NCBI GenBank assembly: GCA_910574805.1
Contig: CAJTCV010000003.1
Location: 1-64,000 of the forward strand
Direction of reading: 5' to 3'
Length of the DNA: 64,000 bases
DNA from: Lachnospiraceae bacterium
GTDB lineage: Bacteria; Bacillota; Clostridia; Lachnospirales; Lachnospiraceae
The position numbers and the translations under genes are program-made. Shown here piece after piece: positions 37,742 to 46,526 of this stretch. Each line of letters opens with the position of its first letter. Position 1 is the first letter of the stretch. A model generated the notes under the pieces. It searched no databases and was not told where the DNA came from. It saw only the letters and a list, made by a program, of their open reading frames with translations.

Positions 37742-38656
37742 ATGGAAGAATTGAAATTTCTTAGAGAGCAGGGGGTGGACGACCTTCTGATCAGTAAGGT
37801 GGAGGCATTCCGGAGGGAATATCCGGTGCGGCAGGCAGCCTGGGAACGGGTGGTGCAGCCGTCGATTCCGTTTTACGGAAAGGAGATCCTGGAGATGGCC
37901 ATGGCTGCTCTCCTGGAGGGCTCCAACCTCCTGCTCAGCGGCGCCAAGGCCACAGGAAAAAACATCCTGGCGGAGAATCTGGCGTGGATTTTCGGCAGGC
38001 CGGTTTACAATATTTCTTTTAATGTCAATACGGACAGCAGTTCGCTGATCGGAACGGACACCTTCCGGGATAATGAAGTGCAGCTGCGCAAGGGCAGTGT
38101 CTACCGGTGTGCGGAAGACGGCGGTTTCGGCATTCTGGATGAGATTAATATGGCGAAGAATGATGCGGCATCGGTGCTCCATGCCACACTGGATCACAGA
38201 AGGATCATTGATGTGCCGGGGTATGAGAAGATCGACCTTCATCCGGCGGTCCGCTTTATCGGGACGATGAACTACGGGTATGCAGGGACAAAGGAGCTGA
38301 ACGAAGCGCTGGTGTCCCGTTTTCTGGTCATCGACATGCCGGCGCTCACAGAAGAAAATCTGCACCGTGTGATCCGCCATGATTACCCGGATATCAGGGA
38401 TGAGGCGCTGGACGCATTCGCAGGACTGTTTCTGGACCTGCAGGTAAAGGCGGCGAACAGTGAGATCTCCACCAAGGCCATGGACCTTCGGGGGCTTCTG
38501 GCGGCTCTGGGAGCGGTACGGGTGGGCCTTCGTCCCTGGCAGGCGGTGCAGATGGGAATCACGAACAAGGCCTTTGATATCTTTGAACGGGAGATCGTGT
38601 CGGATATGGTCATGACCAGAATTCCGGAAGAGTGGACGAAAGAGCAGGTGTTTTGA
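37742..38656 (+). CDS. MoxR-type AAA ATPase
   Basis: A 304-residue AAA+ ATPase of the MoxR/CobS-like group with Walker A GAKATGKN (about 66-73), Walker B FGILDEINMA (about 133) and sensor FIGTMNYGYAGT, then EALVSRFLVIDMP. Such ATPases work with a VWA-domain partner to remodel or activate target proteins. The VWA gene follows with a one-base TGATG overlap. Confidence 0.88.
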   Translation: MEELKFLREQGVDDLLISKVEAFRREYPVRQAAWERVVQPSIPFYGKEILEMAMAALLEGSNLLLSGAKATGKNILAENLAWIFGRPVYNISFNVNTDSSSLIGTDTFRDNEVQLRKGSVYRCAEDGGFGILDEINMAKNDAASVLHATLDHRRIIDVPGYEKIDLHPAVRFIGTMNYGYAGTKELNEALVSRFLVIDMPALTEENLHRVIRHDYPDIRDEALDAFAGLFLDLQVKAANSEISTKAMDLRGLLAALGAVRVGLRPWQAVQMGITNKAFDIFEREIVSDMVMTRIPEEWTKEQVF

Positions 38657-40422
38657 TGCAGGAGCAGTCGGGGAGATATACGGCAGAAGAATATGAATAT
38701 GAGCTCCAGAACCGCATGAAGAACCTGCTGTGGACGGTCAGCGGGGACTATGAGCTGGATGTGGAGCTGGATATCCGGTCTTTTCAGAGGTCAAAATATA
38801 TTTCTCTCTATGACGCAGTGAAGCAGGGGGCGTTCGCCCGTTATTTTTCCAAAGACGAGTTCGGACTGTATCTGGTTAAGAAGCTGTATCTGGGCGCGGA
38901 TGAACAGGCTCTTTCCCGCCTGGCACAGATGTGCGTGGACCAGGCAGTCGTAGATAAAGTAACCAGAGAGCGAAAGGGCGTGGCCTCTCTTCGCAGAAAA
39001 GCTTTTGAGGATATTCTGGAGAGGGATTTTCACAGGCTTTCCAGCCCCGGCGATCTGGCGGGAAGGGTGAAGATTGCCATGCTTCAGGAAGGGATCGACG
39101 GGTCTTATACGGCGGAAAGGCGGGTCCGTGAGCAGGCGGAGGAGCTTTTTTCCCTGAGAGATGCGAAGGACACCATGGAGGTCATCCGCAGGGTGGACGG
39201 GTTCTATAACCGGCTGGTGGATCCGGAATTTGAGACGGCACATGGGGGGCTGTCGGAGGTGCTGGCAGTCACGGCGGAGGATCTGAAGAAATTTGACTGG
39301 CAGGATTTCCTGGACGAGACGGCGGCAGAATCAACGCTGGAAGAGATGATGCGACAGGCGGACAGTCTTCTTTCCACAGAAGAAGAGGAAGGGAAAAAGA
39401 AGCGGGCCGGGAGGATTCTGGTAAATGAAGAGGCGGCGCAGAAGATGCATTCCTATATCGAACTGCATTTTGGAACCTCTTATATGGATGAGCTGGAACA
39501 GAACAGGATCAACCGCCGGATCTGCAGGGGAGTCCACGGAGACTGTAAGCTTTATTTTACCGACGGGATTATTCAGAATTATGTCAGGCAAAATAACACG
39601 TATGTGATGGCAAAACGTACGTTCGAGATGAATCAGCGGTTCTATCGCCAGAATGCCCGGGTTTCCAGACATAATATCAATGAGCTGGGCGACATTCTGA
39701 AGCGTTCGCTGCAGGTGAGAAATGAAGAAGACCACTACGCAGCTTCTTATGGGACTATCGTACCTGCCAGGCTCTGGAAAGTGGGACGGTCTGAGGATGC
39801 GCGGCTTTTTATTAAGGAGACCAGACGTCATAATTCCGATTTTGTGGTGGATGTGCTGATTGACGCCAGTGGTTCCCAGAGAAGCCGACAGCATATGGTG
39901 GCGCTGCAGGGTTACATCCTGTCGGCGGCTCTGTCCAGGGCGGGGGTTCCTCACCGGGTCTTTGGCTTCTGTACCTTCTGGGACCATACAGTCATGCGCA
40001 GGTTTCGGGAGTACGATGAGGGCAGAGAGGCGGACTGGAGGCTGATGGAATTTACCTCTTCTTCCAACAACCGGGACGGACTGGCGCTCCGGGCGTCCGC
40101 AGACGGACTTCTTGACCGGCCGGAGGAAAACAAGGTGCTGATTGTCCTGAGCGACGGACGGCCCAACGATCTGGTGGTCAATCGTCCCAATGTGCGGAAT
40201 CCGTCCGTCTATACGGGAGAATATGCGGTAAAGGATACCGCGGCAGAGGTCCGCCGGCTCCGGAGCCAGGGGATCGCCGTGCTGGGGGTATTTGCGGGAG
40301 AGGAACAGGATCTGCCGGCGGAACGGAGGATCTTCGGAAAAGATTTCGCCTATATCCGGGACATTTCCACTTTCGCCCATGTGGTGGGGAGATATCTGAA
40401 AAAACAGGTGGACGACCAGTGA
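38656..40422 (+). CDS. VWA-domain protein, partner of the MoxR ATPase
   Basis: A 588-residue protein with a C-terminal von Willebrand A domain: MIDAS DASGS near residue 401 (VDVLIDASGSQRSRQ), and VLIVLSDGRPND. The N-terminal 380 residues are helical and unassigned, similar in plan to CobT-like metal chelatase partners. Start 38656 overlaps the moxR stop by one base. Its target is unknown. Confidence 0.85.
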   Translation: MQEQSGRYTAEEYEYELQNRMKNLLWTVSGDYELDVELDIRSFQRSKYISLYDAVKQGAFARYFSKDEFGLYLVKKLYLGADEQALSRLAQMCVDQAVVDKVTRERKGVASLRRKAFEDILERDFHRLSSPGDLAGRVKIAMLQEGIDGSYTAERRVREQAEELFSLRDAKDTMEVIRRVDGFYNRLVDPEFETAHGGLSEVLAVTAEDLKKFDWQDFLDETAAESTLEEMMRQADSLLSTEEEEGKKKRAGRILVNEEAAQKMHSYIELHFGTSYMDELEQNRINRRICRGVHGDCKLYFTDGIIQNYVRQNNTYVMAKRTFEMNQRFYRQNARVSRHNINELGDILKRSLQVRNEEDHYAASYGTIVPARLWKVGRSEDARLFIKETRRHNSDFVVDVLIDASGSQRSRQHMVALQGYILSAALSRAGVPHRVFGFCTFWDHTVMRRFREYDEGREADWRLMEFTSSSNNRDGLALRASADGLLDRPEENKVLIVLSDGRPNDLVVNRPNVRNPSVYTGEYAVKDTAAEVRRLRSQGIAVLGVFAGEEQDLPAERRIFGKDFAYIRDISTFAHVVGRYLKKQVDDQ

Positions 40423-40454
40423 GCGGACGCCGTGAGAATAAAAAGGAGGACAGG

Positions 40455-40682
40455 ATGAAAGAATATGAAGTAGTGCACGAGATTTTTAATGAATGTGCCA
40501 ATAATCAGATGAGAGATGTATTTTTTGATGAAGTGATGATTGAGGATCCGGAACTCTACATCCGGGGCAGGCACAAGGACAGAGACCTGAAGCTGGAACG
40601 CGAGGATCTGGCTGACGGGACAATCCTCTATCATGTGAATACATCCGGGATTCTGCAGCGCTATACGTTTACGGAGATATAG
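40455..40682 (+). CDS. Small conserved-looking protein, unknown
   Basis: A 75-residue acidic protein, MKEYEVVHEIFNECANNQMR at the start, with a strong AAAAAGGAGGACAGG site. It follows the VWA gene by 32 bases. No family recognised. Charged pattern and good ribosome site support a real gene. Confidence 0.65.
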   Translation: MKEYEVVHEIFNECANNQMRDVFFDEVMIEDPELYIRGRHKDRDLKLEREDLADGTILYHVNTSGILQRYTFTEI

Positions 40683-40689
40683 AAGGCGT

Positions 40690-40844
40690 CCGGGAGCTGC
40701 TCTGGGCCGCCGGTGATGGGAGAGGATCTGCGGAACTTTAGAACAGCAGATCCTCGAACAGAACGCAGAGCAGCTGACGGAAGCCGAAGGTGCCCGGGAG
40801 CTGCTCTGGGCCGCTGGTGATGGGAGAGGATCTGCGGAACTTTA
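40690..40844 (+). repeat. 51-bp direct repeat, two copies
   Basis: Copies at 40690-40740 and 40794-40844 differ at one base. Each starts CCGGGAGCTGCTCTGGGCCG and ends GAGGATCTGCGGAACTTTA. A 53-base unique spacer between them contains GCAGATCCTC, which can pair with the GAGGATCTGC of either copy, giving two alternative hairpins. Confidence 0.85.
40746..40844 (+). ncRNA. Structured leader of the 40861 gene with the TGC-GGAACT signature
   Basis: GCAGATCCTC (40746-40755) pairs with GAGGATCTGC (40826-40835), and inside CAGAGCAGCT (about 40766-40775) pairs with AGCTGCTCTG (40799-40808). GGAACTTTA follows directly, then AACAGGAGG. Structure and spacing match the argJ leader. Confidence 0.55.
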
Positions 40845-40860
40845 AACAGGAGGTGATGTA

Positions 40861-41172
40861 ATGGCGAAGGTTACCGTGGAGAACGGGAAGATCCTGTATC
40901 GGAAGTTTCTGACAGCGTGCGAGCTGCCGGTGGCGGATCTGGTGTGGGCATATCTTCAGCAGGAGGATGTATCGGCGAAGATGTGCTGCGGCAGCTTCGG
41001 GGCAGAGATTGGCAGAGTCATTGTGCTGGAGAGAAATGGAAAGAAGGAGGTCTTTCAGTTTGAGAGCATGCAGGAGGCGCGGGAGCTTCTGGAAAAGCTG
41101 AAGGAAGCTGCCCCGGATCTGGCGATTGGGTATACAGAAGAGAACCGGAAGCGGTTTGAGAAGGAGATGTGA
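40861..41172 (+). CDS. Hypothetical 103-residue protein
   Basis: A soluble protein starting MAKVTVENGKILYRKFLTAC after a strong AACAGGAGGTGATGTA site. Predicted strands (RVIVLERNGKKEVFQF) and a C-terminal helix suggest a small compact fold. No family recognised. The downstream membrane gene starts within a few bases of its stop, so the two are an operon. Confidence 0.7.
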   Translation: MAKVTVENGKILYRKFLTACELPVADLVWAYLQQEDVSAKMCCGSFGAEIGRVIVLERNGKKEVFQFESMQEARELLEKLKEAAPDLAIGYTEENRKRFEKEM

Positions 41173-41180
41173 AGGTAAAA

Positions 41181-42296
41181 ATGTTTGACACACTGAGGAA
41201 AAGGGCGAGAAATACGTACATGTGGAGGATGATCCTGTGCATTGCGGGAACAGCGATTATTCTCGCAGTGACAAAAGGAGCGGTCTTTGAGCTGGCAGGG
41301 AGCATGAAGGGTATGGATATCACTGCCGGCCCGGAGACATATGAGGGGAAGGCGGTGATGCTGGATGCAGAATTCTTTGTGTCCGACTATGTAGAGCATA
41401 CGACAACCACAGTCCGTGAATCCGGAAGCAGATCCACCTCCACAGACGGAAGCAGTTATATTGCATTTCAGTCTGTCTATAACGATGGTGACGAATATTC
41501 CACCCTGTATTTTTACAGTATCTATATGAGAAAGAGCAAGGAAGACATGCTCTATGACAAGATCGACGAGACGTGGAACTTCCTGATGGATGAAAGTGGT
41601 AAGACCAGCCCTCCGGCTCCGGTGCGTGCCATGGGGACATGGAGTAAAATGGAGCCTGCTATGGAAAGCTATTACATGGATACCATAAGGGAAATTGGTA
41701 TCGAGGAAAGCGAATATGACAAGATTTATCTTTACACGCTGGATACCGGCCATCTGGGGGGCCTGAATGTGTATCTTTTCTGGGGATTGATGGGGGTGGC
41801 AATCCTTTTGACCTTCTGGGCGCTTACCAGTCTGATCGGCTTTTTCCGGAGAACATATGAAAAGGAAATACATAAATATCTGAAAAAAAATACGTCCTGT
41901 TCCCCCGGGGAGATCGAGGCGGATTTTACGACGGCGCATCCTGTTGGAAAAGATATATGGATCGGCAGGAAGTGGACGATCTATATGAGCGGAGCAAAGG
42001 CGCGGATCCTGCGGAATCAGGATCTGGTCTGGGGGTATTATTTTGAACAGACCGGCCGGGGGTATGTGAGTCAGATGAAGCTCTTTACAGTAAAAAAGGG
42101 TATGATCTGTATCAGTCTGTCGGAGGCTCTGACCAGGGAGGCGCTGTTGCATTATGCTGATGAGCAGCCTCAGATGGTCGTCGGCTACAGCGAAGAGCTG
42201 GCGCAGCTGTATTACAGGAATTTTCCGGCGTTTCTGGACCTGAAGTATAATCCGGCCATGAAGGAAGCGCCCGAGGGAACCTTTTTAAACATATAG
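41181..42296 (+). CDS. Membrane protein of unknown function (possibly DUF6709-like)
   Basis: A 371-residue protein with an N-terminal membrane helix (MILCIAGTAIILAVTKGAVF), an extracellular domain of about 150 residues, a second helix (VYLFWGLMGVAILLTFWAL) and a cytosolic C-terminal domain. The pattern recalls a family I know as DUF6709, without certainty. ATG 41181 has GAAGG upstream; GTG 41169 overlapping the previous stop is an alternative. Confidence 0.65.
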   Translation: MFDTLRKRARNTYMWRMILCIAGTAIILAVTKGAVFELAGSMKGMDITAGPETYEGKAVMLDAEFFVSDYVEHTTTTVRESGSRSTSTDGSSYIAFQSVYNDGDEYSTLYFYSIYMRKSKEDMLYDKIDETWNFLMDESGKTSPPAPVRAMGTWSKMEPAMESYYMDTIREIGIEESEYDKIYLYTLDTGHLGGLNVYLFWGLMGVAILLTFWALTSLIGFFRRTYEKEIHKYLKKNTSCSPGEIEADFTTAHPVGKDIWIGRKWTIYMSGAKARILRNQDLVWGYYFEQTGRGYVSQMKLFTVKKGMICISLSEALTREALLHYADEQPQMVVGYSEELAQLYYRNFPAFLDLKYNPAMKEAPEGTFLNI

Positions 42297-42345
42297 ACAC
42301 AGACTGCAAAACAGTATCAGTCGGAAGGGTGCCGGGAATAAAAAG

Positions 42346-42373
42346 CATCTTTCCGGGGGATGCGGAACTACAG
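42346..42373 (+). promoter_or_regulatory. Flotillin leader with the TGC-GGAACT signature
   Basis: GCATC (42346-42350) and GATGC (42360-42364) form a hairpin, followed directly by GGAACTACA and then ACAGGAGG before the flotillin start. This is the shortest member of the recurring leader type. Confidence 0.5.
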
Positions 42374-42388
42374 ACAGGAGGAAACATC

Positions 42389-43993
42389 ATGCTGAGTGTA
42401 ATCTTTCAATCATTTTTGGGGTATCTGATTCCGGTAGCCCTGCTTCTTTTACTTATCATCGTCCTGGTGGTGGGTTATGTCAAGGCTCCGCCGGATCGGG
42501 CTTATATCATTTCCGGCCTGAAGAAAGAACCGAAGATACTGACCGGACGTGCGGGGATCCGCGTGCCGTTCTTTGAACGGCTGGACAAGCTGTATCTGGG
42601 GCAGATGACTGTGGACATCAAGACGGAGCAGTCGGTTCCTACGACAGATTTTATCAATGTCAATGTGGACGCGGTGGCAAAGGTAAGGATCGATCCTACG
42701 ACAGAGGGAATCCAGCTTGCGGCTAAGAACTTCCTGAACAAGACGCCGGAACTGATCTCCAAAGACCTTCAGGATTCCCTGCAGGGAAATATGCGTGAGA
42801 TCATCGGTACCCTGACCCTCAAATCCATCAATACCGACCGGGATTCTTTCTCTGATCAGGTCATGGAGAAGGCTTCAAAAGATATGAAGAAGCTGGGAAT
42901 CGAGATCGTGTCCTGCAATATCCAGAATGTGACGGATGAGAACGGCCTGATTAAGGATCTGGGTGCGGACAACACGGCGAAGATCAAAAAGGATGCGTCC
43001 ATTGCCAGAGCCCAGGCGGAGCGGGATGTGGCCATTGCCCAGGCGGAGGCAAACAAGGCATCCAATGATGCACGAGTCCTGGCAGAGACCGAGATCGCAG
43101 AGAAGAACAACGAGCTTGCAATCAAGAAGGCGGAGCTGCAGCAGGTATCCGATACGAAGAAAGCCATGGCGGATGCGGCGTATAAGATCCAGGAACAGGA
43201 GCAGCAGAAGGTCATCCAGACGGCGACGGTGAATGCACAGATTGCGAAGGCGGAGAGAGAAGCAGAGCTCCGCAAGCAGGAGGTGCTGGTCAAGCAGCAG
43301 GCACTGGAGGCGGAGATCAACAAGAAGGCAGATGCAGACCGTTATGCGGTGGAACAGGCAGCAGCAGCGGCTCTGGCAAAGCGGCAGAGAGAAGCAGAGG
43401 CAAAGAAGTACGAAGCCGAGCAGGATGCCATCGCAAAGAAATACGAGGCTGAGCAGGATGCACTGGCCAAGAAAGCCCAGGCAGAGGCAAGAAAATACGA
43501 GCTGGAGCAGGATGCACTGGCAAAGAAGGCGCAGGCAGAAGCCAACAAGTATTCCATGGAGCAGGAAGCAGCCGGCATCCAGGCGAGAGGGGAAGCAGAG
43601 GCAGAGGCGATCCGGGCAAAAGGTATGGCAGAAGCGGAAGCCATGGAGAAAAAGGCAGACGCTTACCAGAAATATAACCGGGCGGCTGTGGCAGAGATGC
43701 TGATCGATGTGCTGCCGGAGATCGCCGGCAAGATCGCGGAGCCTCTGACGCAGATCGACAAGATCACGATCATTGGAAGCGGAGAGAATGCGGGCGTGGG
43801 AGATGTGGCAGGAAATGTGCCGGCGATCATGACGAAGCTCTTTGAGTCCATGAAGGAGACCGTAGGCATCGATCTGGCAGAAATCGTGAAGGCAGATACA
43901 TACGATGCGAAGGTGACGAGAAATCTGAACATTTCCGGAGTAAAGGATGCAGAGGGGAAAATAGAACATATGTTTGAAGATGGAGAAGAGTAA
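42389..43993 (+). CDS. Flotillin-like SPFH protein
   Basis: A 534-residue protein with an N-terminal membrane segment (YLIPVALLLLLIIVLVVGYV), an SPFH/band 7 domain, and a long coiled coil rich in Ala, Glu, Lys and Gln. The coiled coil includes near-exact repeats of KKYEAEQDALAKKAQAEA (about residues 330-395). Flotillins scaffold membrane microdomains. Start 42389 has ACAGGAGG upstream. No NfeD partner is adjacent. Confidence 0.92.
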   Translation: MLSVIFQSFLGYLIPVALLLLLIIVLVVGYVKAPPDRAYIISGLKKEPKILTGRAGIRVPFFERLDKLYLGQMTVDIKTEQSVPTTDFINVNVDAVAKVRIDPTTEGIQLAAKNFLNKTPELISKDLQDSLQGNMREIIGTLTLKSINTDRDSFSDQVMEKASKDMKKLGIEIVSCNIQNVTDENGLIKDLGADNTAKIKKDASIARAQAERDVAIAQAEANKASNDARVLAETEIAEKNNELAIKKAELQQVSDTKKAMADAAYKIQEQEQQKVIQTATVNAQIAKAEREAELRKQEVLVKQQALEAEINKKADADRYAVEQAAAAALAKRQREAEAKKYEAEQDAIAKKYEAEQDALAKKAQAEARKYELEQDALAKKAQAEANKYSMEQEAAGIQARGEAEAEAIRAKGMAEAEAMEKKADAYQKYNRAAVAEMLIDVLPEIAGKIAEPLTQIDKITIIGSGENAGVGDVAGNVPAIMTKLFESMKETVGIDLAEIVKADTYDAKVTRNLNISGVKDAEGKIEHMFEDGEE

Positions 43994-43999
43994 AAAATA

Positions 44000-44052
44000 A
44001 AGGGGCCGCTGCAGGATATGGTTGCATTCAATCCTGTGCCGGCCCTGTCTTT
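44000..44052. terminator. Possible terminator between convergent genes
   Basis: An imperfect stem pairs AGGGGCCG...CAGGAT with ATCCTG...CGGCCCT in the short gap between flotillin and the hybrid kinase. Neither strand has a strong T-run. Confidence 0.35.
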
Positions 44053-44055
44053 CCG

Positions 44056-46143
44056 TTACTGGATTCCCTGTATGATGGATGCGATCAGTTCCAGAAGTGC
44101 TGTCATATCCAGAGGCTTGGCCATATGTGCGTTCATACCGCTCTCCATGGACTTTCGCCGGTCCTCATCAAAGGCATTGGCGGACAGAGCGATGATGGGT
44201 GTGCCGGCGCGTGCCGGATCGGGCAGATCGCGGATCGTCCGTGCAGCGCTGTAGCCGTCCATGACCGGCATCTGAATATCCATAAGAACCAGTGCATAGG
44301 TCCCGGGAGGGGCTTCGATGATTCGCTCCACTGCGATCCTGCCGTTTTCAGCAGTGTCCACGGAGATGCCGATGTCCTGAAGCAGCTCGGTTTCGATCTC
44401 CAGATTCAGCTCATTGTCGTCGACCAGCAGGATTTTCTGCCGCTGCAAAAGTGTGATGACAGCTTCCTGCGCTTCCTCACAGGTGATCTTCTGATCGCTT
44501 CCGGTACGCAGCCGGAGGGTTACCGTGAAGACACTTCCGGTCCCCGGGGTGCTGCGGACGGAGATATTGCCATCCATCATTTCCACAAGATTCCGGGCCA
44601 GCGTCAGCCCCAGGCCTGTGCCGAAGACGCCGCAGAAGGTGGTATTGGACACGCGCTCAAAGGGTTCAAAGATATTTTGCAGATGCTTCTCATCAATCCC
44701 GATTCCGTTGTCTTCCACCGCAAATTGATAGAGAGCGTATTCTGTGGCCGGCTCGCTTTCCTCTGTAATCGACAGCAGGACTCTGCCGCCGTTTTCCGTA
44801 TATTTGACCGCATTGCCGCAGAGATAGATGAGGATCTGCACGATCTTTTCACTGTCACAGTATACAGTATCGTGTGTGACTCCGGACAGATCTGCAGAAA
44901 AGCTGATACTCTTGGCTTTGGCGCGGGGCAGGATATTCTTCTTGAGCTCATCCGTCAGATCGGTAAGACGGTTCTCAGATTCCGCTACCTCGATGGCGCC
45001 GGACTCCATGCGGGAAAGCTCAAGGATGTGGTTCACGAGGCGGAGCAGATGGTCACCGGAGGCGTCGATCTTCTCCAGATAATCCAGGATCTTCTTATGG
45101 TCTTCGATATGATTTCTTGCCAGTGCGGTATAGCCAGTGATGGCATTCAGCGGCGTACGCATGTCATGGGACATATTGGAAAGAAAAGTGCTCTTGGTGA
45201 TATTGGCAAGCCGTGCCTGATTCCAGGCATCTTCAAAAATCTTCTTCTGCTCGATCTCGTGCCGAATCTCATCATCCATCCGTCTGGAGCCAAGGACGAT
45301 CCGGGAATGGCCGGTATCGCCTACTCTGGCGATTCGGAGCTGCAGATACTGAAGTTCCTGCTCCTCGACAGTCCGATAGTTTACATAAAAAGAGCTGACA
45401 CCGGACAGTTTTTCGCGAACGTGTGTGGGCTGCAGAGACCGGCTGAGTGTTTCCCGGTCCTCAGGATAGACCCAGGTGTCCACATAATCCAGGATAAAAT
45501 GCTTATAGGAAGAGATATAAAATAATTTCTCAAACATATGTGAGACACGGCTGCTGAGCCGATAGGGAAGGATCTCATTTTTATCCAGATCCGCATACAG
45601 GATCGATTCATAGTCGATGCTGAGCCCCTCGATCACTTCCAGGCGCTGCAGATGCTGCGCCTCCAGACGGCGCTTTTTCTCAGTGGCATCTCCCACGAAT
45701 ACATAGAAGATGTCGCCGGACATTTTGCTGTGAATAAAATGCCCGTAATCCTCAATCCAGCGGATCTGACCGCCCTTCTGTATGATCCGGTATTCCACAT
45801 AGTCCAGATGATGCTGGTCCTGGGAGATCTGCTCCCAGATACTTTCCTCTACCGCCTCCAGGTCTTCCGGATGGACGATTCCACGGAAGGAGTTGCCCGT
45901 GTGACTGCGGAATTCCGCCATGGTTTCACAGTTAAAGATCCGGAGCAGGGCTTTGTTCGCATAAATAATCTCTTCGTCTTCATCTGCACGATAGATGAAA
46001 AAACCTCCCGGCATCTGGTCCATAAGCTTTATCATATCATAACCTGCCTGAGCAGGAGCCGGCCTGGGATCTCTGTCAGGGGCAGCCAGCGCAGATAACA
46101 GAGATTCTATCAAGTCATGATCTGTCTTTGTCTGATTTTCCAA
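44056..46143 (-). CDS. Cytosolic hybrid sensor histidine kinase (PAS-kinase-receiver)
   Basis: A 695-residue protein without membrane helices. PAS-type sensor segments (PGGFFIYRADEDEEIIYANK) are followed by a HisKA domain (FLSNMSHDMRTPLNAITGYT, near 325), HATPase boxes (GNAVKYTENGG, DNGIGID, GTGLGLTLARNL) and a C-terminal receiver (KILLVDDNELN, acceptor in VLMDIQMPVMDG near 620). Such hybrids are common in gut Lachnospiraceae. The 10 kb element inserted just upstream of it. Confidence 0.9.
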   Translation of the reverse strand: MENQTKTDHDLIESLLSALAAPDRDPRPAPAQAGYDMIKLMDQMPGGFFIYRADEDEEIIYANKALLRIFNCETMAEFRSHTGNSFRGIVHPEDLEAVEESIWEQISQDQHHLDYVEYRIIQKGGQIRWIEDYGHFIHSKMSGDIFYVFVGDATEKKRRLEAQHLQRLEVIEGLSIDYESILYADLDKNEILPYRLSSRVSHMFEKLFYISSYKHFILDYVDTWVYPEDRETLSRSLQPTHVREKLSGVSSFYVNYRTVEEQELQYLQLRIARVGDTGHSRIVLGSRRMDDEIRHEIEQKKIFEDAWNQARLANITKSTFLSNMSHDMRTPLNAITGYTALARNHIEDHKKILDYLEKIDASGDHLLRLVNHILELSRMESGAIEVAESENRLTDLTDELKKNILPRAKAKSISFSADLSGVTHDTVYCDSEKIVQILIYLCGNAVKYTENGGRVLLSITEESEPATEYALYQFAVEDNGIGIDEKHLQNIFEPFERVSNTTFCGVFGTGLGLTLARNLVEMMDGNISVRSTPGTGSVFTVTLRLRTGSDQKITCEEAQEAVITLLQRQKILLVDDNELNLEIETELLQDIGISVDTAENGRIAVERIIEAPPGTYALVLMDIQMPVMDGYSAARTIRDLPDPARAGTPIIALSANAFDEDRRKSMESGMNAHMAKPLDMTALLELIASIIQGIQ

Positions 46144-46331
46144 GTTCGTCCCCCTCCTGTTTTGTGTGGATCTTTTTTATATCATAACATTTTATGGGGG
46201 ATTTGTCATCAGGTTTTACGGCAGACAGAGATGGACGCAGAACGATGCAGAAACAGAATGGAAGAAATCTGACGGTGAAATGGGGAAGATTCCAAAAATA
46301 AAAGGTTTCCGCATCAGCAGGAACCTTGAAC

Positions 46332-46381
46332 TTTCGAGGGAGTGGAGGGCTTTTTACGGCCCTCCAAGTGTTATGAATGAA
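46332..46381. repeat. Left attachment site (attL), 50-bp direct repeat
   Basis: This 50-base sequence is repeated without mismatch at 56519-56568. It contains the palindrome GGAGGGC/GCCCTCC. The approximately 40 bases to its left (from 46293) also resemble those left of the right copy, with shared AAAAATAAAAGG and TCGAGGG blocks but many differences. Confidence 0.92.
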
Positions 46382-46396
46382 GTACATGAAAGCGGG

Positions 46397-46520
46397 TTTC
46401 GTCCTGTTTTGTCTGTGCCTGTCAGTGCTGGAAAAGGTTGATTTTGTGGGACTTCTGGGCGGTCCGGCTTTCGTCTGGTTTTGTCTTTGATTTTTCATTT
46501 GTCGTAAAAGTTGTCGTAAA
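46397..46520. repeat. Direct repeats inside the left end of the element
   Basis: TTTCGTCCTGTTTTGTCTGT (46397) and TTTCGTCTGGTTTTGTCTTT (46469) are near-identical copies 72 bases apart. TGTCGTAAA occurs at 46500-46508 and 46512-46520, and again twice at 56457-56476 inside the right end. Such repeats are the usual form of integrase arm-binding sites. Confidence 0.6.
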
Positions 46521-46526
46521 TTCCGT

